Source: a bacterium (GTDB taxonomy: Bacteria; SZUA-182; DTGQ01). Taken from it: a stretch of DNA of 64,000 nt. A program made the translations under genes and the position numbers. The stretch covers positions 1 to 64,000 of the forward strand of contig JBFLZW010000072.1 of the NCBI GenBank assembly GCA_040755755.1. Reading direction: 5' to 3'. How positions within the stretch are numbered: position 1 is the stretch's first letter; every line of letters starts with the position of its first letter. The notes below the pieces were generated by a model, which worked only from the letters and a program-made list of their open reading frames with translations, was not told where the DNA came from and made no database searches. This document shows, in pieces, positions 59,690 to 64,000 of this stretch.

Positions 59690-60249
59690 CTTTGTTTCCT
59701 CCGATAAATAGAGCGGATTTTCTCCACAAATCCCCCGCTCTCCAGTATCCCCTTCACTGCTTCCTGACTGATACAATGAACCCAGAAAATACTTCCTTTA
59801 TCCGTTTTTTCCGCCTCAATAGTAATCGTACCGGGCGTAAGAGTAATCGAGTTGGCGTTCAGGGTAATCTCCCCATCCGTGTGCAGAGGAGTTTCAACCT
59901 GGACAATGCCCGGAGAGATCATCAATTGTCTGCGCAATACTCTCCTGGCCACATCGATTCCGGCCAGGAAAATATCGATCATCAGACGATTGCCGTACAT
60001 GACCAGCCGAAACAGCGTTCCAAGGTCACGGTGCTTCGAGATTTGCCGGGAACTGAAAATACATTCCGGGTACAGGGAAACGATGAGCAGGGAAATGATC
60101 AATCCGACGATACTGTGTTCGAAAAGATTTATCAGACCTAATTTTGACCAGATGCCGTCATGGAGAGAAATAACCATCCAGAACAAAAAAAGACAGACTG
60201 CCGCCACCCCAAATTCATCCCTCTTTTTTCCCCTCAATAACCTTCTCAA
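59686..60249 (-). CDS. mrpE: MnhE/MrpE antiporter subunit
   Basis: 187 residues. Two or three N-terminal helices (FGVAAVCLFLFWMVISL and FEHSIVGLIISLLIVSLY) and a soluble domain with NANSITLTPGTITIEAE, the S-I-T-L-T-P-G-T signature of MnhE (PF01899), then FWVHCISQEAVKGILES. It is the first antiporter gene, coupled to mnhF. A promoter candidate lies about 110 bases upstream. Confidence 0.94.
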   Translation of the reverse strand: MRRLLRGKKRDEFGVAAVCLFLFWMVISLHDGIWSKLGLINLFEHSIVGLIISLLIVSLYPECIFSSRQISKHRDLGTLFRLVMYGNRLMIDIFLAGIDVARRVLRRQLMISPGIVQVETPLHTDGEITLNANSITLTPGTITIEAEKTDKGSIFWVHCISQEAVKGILESGGFVEKIRSIYRRKQR

Positions 60250-60575
60250 AGCTTACTTACCACCACAGCACTTGTGTTAAAGCCACCACCATCCGTGAGG
60301 TGGCCATACTGTATCCCAACCCGCCACCTCGACTTTCAAAACAATCAGCACGTTAAAAATTTACCATACCGGCACTGGCTTTGTCAAAATTATTTTTAGT
60401 GAATTATCTCTGTCTTAAGTCTAAAAAATACAAGCCATTAATACCCTGTGGCTGGGAAAAACCCAGAATGAAAAACTCTCCTTACGCACCATTCATACAT
60501 CATTCTTCGATACAAAATCTACTCAAACCGACTTTTTTTAGGAATAAAACTTGCATGCCCCCCAAAAGCCAGCAT
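60250..60575. other. Gap upstream of the antiporter operon
   Basis: No gene found. It holds the candidate promoter below (60358-60387), leaving a leader of about 100 bases with GGTGGC-rich repeats. A short CTGGG/CCCAG hairpin lies at about 60449-60465, too weak to call a terminator for dapF. Confidence 0.5.
60358..60387 (-). promoter_or_regulatory. Candidate sigma70 promoter of the antiporter operon
   Basis: On the minus strand a perfect TTGACA (60387-60382) is followed after 18 bases by TAAATT (60363-60358). It lies about 110 bases before mnhE. The -10 is imperfect, so this is a candidate only. Confidence 0.45.
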
Positions 60576-61487
60576 TCAACCGCTCATGATAAACTTGCTG
60601 CTCAAGGCATTATGAGCCGGGTAAGCCAAAAGCCCTGAAAAAGGCAAATGCAGCCCGGAACCGGTCAAATAACCATTAATGATCCTTTGCGGAGCGGCCT
60701 TGATAAACCACTCGTTCTGCTCGTAGACGACCGTATGCCGCCCGCCGGGAGAGAAGATATCGAACTCGCTCCCATTCAGTGGCGTGCGGAACAATACCGC
60801 CGCCGCCGATACGGAGCCGGTACCGCAGGAAAAGGTTTGCCGCTGAGATCCTCGCTCATAGGTCCTGATAAGGGCATTCCTGTCCTTTACCTCAAACACC
60901 ATGGTGATATTCACTCCGCCTTTAATGCCGGTAATATCCCGCAAGGGACGACAGTAGTCCTCGAAATCCTTCTGGTTCATACGAACCCCGTTGAATGAAG
61001 CCGGAGTATCTATAACCAAATGGGGCTCCCCGGCCCGCACGAGGCCGAATACCGGTTTGCCCTGAAGCAGGAATCCGGGAATTTTTGTCAATTCCTGGGT
61101 GAGGAGAACTGCCGGGCCAATTTCCACCTTCCATTCCCCGTTAAGTTTAACGGCCATCTTCACCCCGCTTGCACTTTCAACCTTAATCCTGTTGCTGCTC
61201 ATCTCCTCGCCAACCTTGGCAGCCGCATAAATCATGCCGTTTCCGCAAAAATCGGCCTCATGACCATCTCCACCCAGGACCCGCAGACGCACGTCAGCTA
61301 TGGGGGAATCCTGGAGTACGAGCAGATCGTCAGCCAAGGGAGTTGTACAGAGGATTCTTGCCAGCCAGAAGAGATACTCCATCGGAAGACCTTCCATTCC
61401 TCGACAGTCGAGCAATACAAAGTGGTTCAGAAGCGTATGTCCCAGCTCCACCGGTATTTTCCCTGAGTTTAGCGATCGCCTCATCAT
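60576..61487 (-). CDS. dapF: DapF-like diaminopimelate epimerase
   Basis: 303 residues. VLGGDGHEADFCGNGMIYAA holds the first catalytic Cys in the C-G-N-G context and YERGSQRQTFSCGTGSVSAA the second in S-C-G-T-G; VDTPASFNGVRMN lies between. Two similar halves are expected. It interconverts LL- and meso-diaminopimelate in lysine and peptidoglycan synthesis in the cytosol. The N-terminus is unusual (HFVLLDCRGMEGLPMEYLF) compared with the NDFVVID start, so it may be an altered paralogue. It stands alone between antiporter and export operons. It starts at ATGATG after GGAGAAGG. Confidence 0.78.
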   Translation of the reverse strand: MMRRSLNSGKIPVELGHTLLNHFVLLDCRGMEGLPMEYLFWLARILCTTPLADDLLVLQDSPIADVRLRVLGGDGHEADFCGNGMIYAAAKVGEEMSSNRIKVESASGVKMAVKLNGEWKVEIGPAVLLTQELTKIPGFLLQGKPVFGLVRAGEPHLVIDTPASFNGVRMNQKDFEDYCRPLRDITGIKGGVNITMVFEVKDRNALIRTYERGSQRQTFSCGTGSVSAAAVLFRTPLNGSEFDIFSPGGRHTVVYEQNEWFIKAAPQRIINGYLTGSGLHLPFSGLLAYPAHNALSSKFIMSG

Positions 61488-61698
61488 AGTTTACCCTTCT
61501 CCGTTATTATATTTAACCAAATATATAATCAGCCTGTTCGGGATGCTGCTATCATCCCCGGCCTTCTCTCTCCCTCACCCCCAATCGGCATGTTCATTCT
61601 CCGGAAGCTACCAGATGGGGGAGGGGCGAGGATGGAACAAGTGTGCAGGGACTTGACGTGCCTTTACCGAATATTCTTAGAAATAAGGACAACGATGC

Positions 61699-62919
61699 AT
61701 GGCCGACATTGATCTCTCAAAACTCAAGCTGGATAGATCCCCGGTAGCCGAACCTTCGGCCAAAGCCGCACGGCGTGGGTATCGTCGGCTTCTCGCCGTA
61801 TTTATCCTTTTGGGTGCTGCTGCATTCGTTTTCAGAAAAGTGCTGGTCCCAACTCACCAGGTAGAAGTCACCACGGTTTCCCAGATATACCCCGCTCAAA
61901 CCCTTACTGTTTTAAACGCCAGCGGCTATGTGGTTGCGCAGCGCAAAGCTGCTGTATCATCCAAGATCACTGGCCGGCTGGTATCACTGTCGGTTGAAGA
62001 GGGAAGCAGGGTCAGGGAGGGGCAGGTGATTGCCCGGCTTGAGGAAGCTGATGCTGTCTCGGCCCGGAATCAGGCAAAAGCCAATCTGAGGGCGGCGCGG
62101 TATAATCTCGAGCAGGCCAGGGCTGAACTTCGAGAAGCTGAACTGGTGTTAAACCGAAGCAGGCAGATGCTGAGCCGCGGCTTCCTGTCACAGGCAGACT
62201 ACGATAGTGTCGAAGCCCGCTACCAGAAAACCTCGGCCGCGGTTACCGCAGCCGAGGCAGCGGTGGATGCTCAGGCAGCAGCCCTTGAGGGAGCCAGCAT
62301 ATCGGTTGACCACACCTTTATCCGGGCCCCCTTCGATGCTGTGGTGCTGACCAAAAACGCCGATGTCGGCGATGTCGTTACCCCTTTGGGGGCTGCGGCC
62401 AACATCAAGGCTGCCGTAGTCACCATCGCTGATATGAATTCCCTCCAGGTTGAGGTGGATATTTCCGAATCCAATCTGGAAAAGGTGAAAATAGGCCAGC
62501 CATGTGAGATCCAGCTCGACGCTCTGCCCCAGTTCCGTTTCAGCGGGGTCGTTCATATGATCGTACCGACCGTGGACCGGACCAAAGCGGCCATCATGGT
62601 CAAGGTACGGTTTTTGGATAAAGACAGCCGCATCCTGCCTGAGATGAGCGCCAGGGTTGCTTTCCTCTCACGTCCGCTGAGAAACGACGAGAAAACCCTG
62701 CGGCAGGTCGTAAGCTCGACCGCCATCGTGACCCGGCAGGGGAAAAGGGTGGTCTTTATGGTCAAAGGAGACCGGGTGATTGAAACCCCGGTTACGAGCG
62801 GCGACAGGTTCGGCGATATGGTTGAAGTGGTAGGCGGGGTGAAGGTTGGGGACAGGCTCGTGGTAAAGCCGCCGGACGAATTGCGGCACAGGGCCAGGGT
62901 AAGGGTTAATGAAACCTGA
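61699..62919 (+). CDS. MacA/HlyD-like periplasmic adaptor protein
   Basis: 406 residues. An N-terminal helix (LLAVFILLGAAAFVFRKVLV) anchors it. ASGYVVAQRKAAVSSKITGR opens the lipoyl half-motif, followed by a helical hairpin (ARYNLEQARAELREAEL to QADYDSVEARYQKTSAAVTA) and RAPFDAVVLTKNADVGDVVT. Later comes MVKVRFLDKDSRILPEMSAR. It matches membrane-fusion proteins of MacAB/RND efflux. It spans the periplasm between the inner-membrane transporter and an outer-membrane channel (not in the window). AAGGA lies nine bases before ATG. Overlaps the next gene by 11 bases. Confidence 0.92.
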   Translation: MADIDLSKLKLDRSPVAEPSAKAARRGYRRLLAVFILLGAAAFVFRKVLVPTHQVEVTTVSQIYPAQTLTVLNASGYVVAQRKAAVSSKITGRLVSLSVEEGSRVREGQVIARLEEADAVSARNQAKANLRAARYNLEQARAELREAELVLNRSRQMLSRGFLSQADYDSVEARYQKTSAAVTAAEAAVDAQAAALEGASISVDHTFIRAPFDAVVLTKNADVGDVVTPLGAAANIKAAVVTIADMNSLQVEVDISESNLEKVKIGQPCEIQLDALPQFRFSGVVHMIVPTVDRTKAAIMVKVRFLDKDSRILPEMSARVAFLSRPLRNDEKTLRQVVSSTAIVTRQGKRVVFMVKGDRVIETPVTSGDRFGDMVEVVGGVKVGDRLVVKPPDELRHRARVRVNET

Positions 62920-63589
62920 GCAGCCGATTGTCGAAATACGGAATCTGTCCAAATCATATCGCCGGGACAGCCAGAGGGTGTCGGTCCTTGAGGGCATAAC
63001 GCTCGACATCGAGGCAGGGGAATTCCTCGCTCTGATGGGGCCTTCCGGCTCCGGGAAAAGCACCCTCCTGAACCTGGTCGCCGGCATCGATAAGCCGGAC
63101 AGCGGAACTATCAGAGTGGGCGGTATTGATATATCGCTCCTTTCCGAAGCTCAACTGGCCCGGTGGCGGGCCGCTCATGTGGGTTTCATTTTTCAGTTTT
63201 ACAACCTGATCCCTGTGCTCACGGCCTTTGAGAATATCGAATTGCCCCTGCTTCTGACCAGCCTTTCCCGGCAGGAACGGCGGGAGCATGTCGATGTGGC
63301 CCTTCATCTGGTCAATCTCCAGGACCGGCAGGATCACTACCCCGGCCAGCTCTCCGGAGGCGAGCAGCAGCGGGTGGCCATTGCCCGGGCCATTATCACC
63401 GATCCGACCATCGTGGTGGCGGATGAGCCGACAGGCGATCTGGACCGTATCTCTGCCGGGGATGTTCTCGACCTTATGGACCGTCTCAACCGGGAGCTGG
63501 GCAAAACCATCATCATGGTGACCCATGACCCGCGGGCAGCCGAAAAGGCCCGGATTATCAGGCACCTGGAAAAAGGGGTCCTGCAATGA
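62909..63589 (+). CDS. MacB/LolD-type ABC transporter ATPase
   Basis: 226 residues. GPSGSGKSTLLNLVAG is Walker A, then a Q-loop (FQFYNLIPVLTAFEN), LSGGEQQRVAIARAI signature, VVADEPTGDLD Walker B and MVTHDPRAAEKA with the H-loop. The IFQFYNLIP pattern is that of the LolD/MacB group. It powers the downstream permease, and the start overlaps the adaptor gene by 11 bases. ATGA coupling joins it to the permease. Confidence 0.95.
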   Translation: MKPEQPIVEIRNLSKSYRRDSQRVSVLEGITLDIEAGEFLALMGPSGSGKSTLLNLVAGIDKPDSGTIRVGGIDISLLSEAQLARWRAAHVGFIFQFYNLIPVLTAFENIELPLLLTSLSRQERREHVDVALHLVNLQDRQDHYPGQLSGGEQQRVAIARAIITDPTIVVADEPTGDLDRISAGDVLDLMDRLNRELGKTIIMVTHDPRAAEKARIIRHLEKGVLQ

Positions 63590-64000
63590 TGCTTCAACTC
63601 AAGCTGCTGTTCAAAAATGCCTTCCGCCATAAGGTCCGCACGTTTTTAACCATTCTCAGCATCACCATTGCCCTTCTGGCCTTCGGGCTCCTGCAAACGT
63701 TCATCAATGCCTGGTATGCCGGGCCGGAAACCTCTTCCGCCTGCCGGATGGTGACCAGAAACGCCATTTCCCTCACCTTTCCCCTTCCCCTTTCCTATAA
63801 AGATAAAATCCGCCAGATCGAGGGAGTGCGGGAATTGACCTACGGGAACTGGTTTGGCGGCATCTATATCGAAGAAAAAAACTTCTTTGCCAACTTCGCC
63901 ATCGAGCCGCTGGGGTATCTTAAACTCTACGACTACGCGATACCGGACGGGCAAAGGGAAAAATTTCTGCGTGACCGCCGGGCGGCCCTCGCCGGGCGGG
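63586..64000 (+). CDS. MacB/FtsX-like ABC permease, cut by window end
   Basis: Only the first 138 residues are inside the window. The ATG at 63586 overlaps the ATPase TGA (ATGA). MLQLKLLFKNAFRHKVRTFL followed by TILSITIALLAFGLLQTFI is the first helix of MacB/LolC-type permeases and the rest is the start of the periplasmic MacB core (VTRNAISLTFPLPLSYKDKI). Probably a transport or efflux partner of the upstream adaptor and ATPase. The remaining helices lie beyond the edge. Confidence 0.9.
   Translation, partial: MMLQLKLLFKNAFRHKVRTFLTILSITIALLAFGLLQTFINAWYAGPETSSACRMVTRNAISLTFPLPLSYKDKIRQIEGVRELTYGNWFGGIYIEEKNFFANFAIEPLGYLKLYDYAIPDGQREKFLRDRRAALAGR

Noticed and set aside
45268-60249. Complex I or membrane-bound hydrogenase operon
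   Set aside because: No NuoB, NuoC/D, NuoI or NiFe subunit genes were found in the window; MnhE/F/G and MbhD/E genes fit an Mrp-type antiporter better.
61488-61698. Promoter pair between dapF and the adaptor gene
   Set aside because: TATAAT-like words occur, but no -35 with good spacing is convincing on either strand.

Overview
The window looks like chromosomal DNA from a Gram-negative, probably anaerobic bacterium, for example a deltaproteobacterial or Desulfobacterota-like lineage or an uncultivated phylum. The reasons are an O-antigen ligase and WbaP-type sugar transferase, lipoprotein signal peptides, a DapF-like epimerase, an Mrp/Mbh-type antiporter locus, an RseC-like protein and a PPi-type phosphofructokinase signature. 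No 16S gene is present, so the taxonomic placement is inference. Intergenic gaps carry many short repeats.

Layout. 1-560: possible IS21-like end repeats and a 24-codon membrane micro-ORF. 560-13164: a surface-polysaccharide locus with two membrane acyltransferases, an O-antigen ligase, two GT-C transferases, a GT4, a GT2 whose C-terminal tail is split off, two methyltransferases and the initiating sugar-phosphate transferase. 13343-23608: ten minus-strand genes that combine a YedE-like selenium/sulfur permease, a DUF3343 (putative Se/S carrier) protein, a threonine-synthase-like enzyme, a HemL-like aminomutase, a YggS PLP-binding protein, an NnrD-like kinase, two substrate-binding proteins without ABC partners, a TPR protein and an ArsP-like permease with an extra soluble domain. 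I regard this as the best candidate for an undescribed pathway. 23609-24658 is an AT-rich gap ending at tRNA-Glu(TTC), which has a near-consensus promoter. 25001-33752: two beta-helix proteins, a phosphofructokinase, an RseC-like protein, a polysaccharide deacetylase with a zinc-binding N-terminus, and an 887-residue coiled-coil protein.

33914-45192 is a defence locus: SNF2 helicase with DUF3883, DUF1156 adenine methyltransferase and DUF499 ATPase. Two events can be read from the sequence. A HepT/MntA toxin-antitoxin pair sits between direct repeats of the methyltransferase 5' end, and a small MITE-like element with an apparent 9-bp target duplication disrupts a small gene of the same operon.

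45268-60249 is an Mrp/Mbh-like cation antiporter operon, transcribed from MnhE down: MnhE, F, G, MbhD-like, MbhE-like, MnhB, MnhC, three NuoN/MrpD-like subunits and one NuoL-like subunit with a C-terminal 24-residue repeat domain. A response regulator-GGDEF protein and a hybrid histidine kinase lie inside the operon, and a membrane-anchored substrate-binding protein follows it. 60576-64000: a DapF-like epimerase and, divergently, the first three genes of a MacAB-type export operon, the permease being cut by the window edge.

All functional calls rest on motif recognition by eye. No database search was run.
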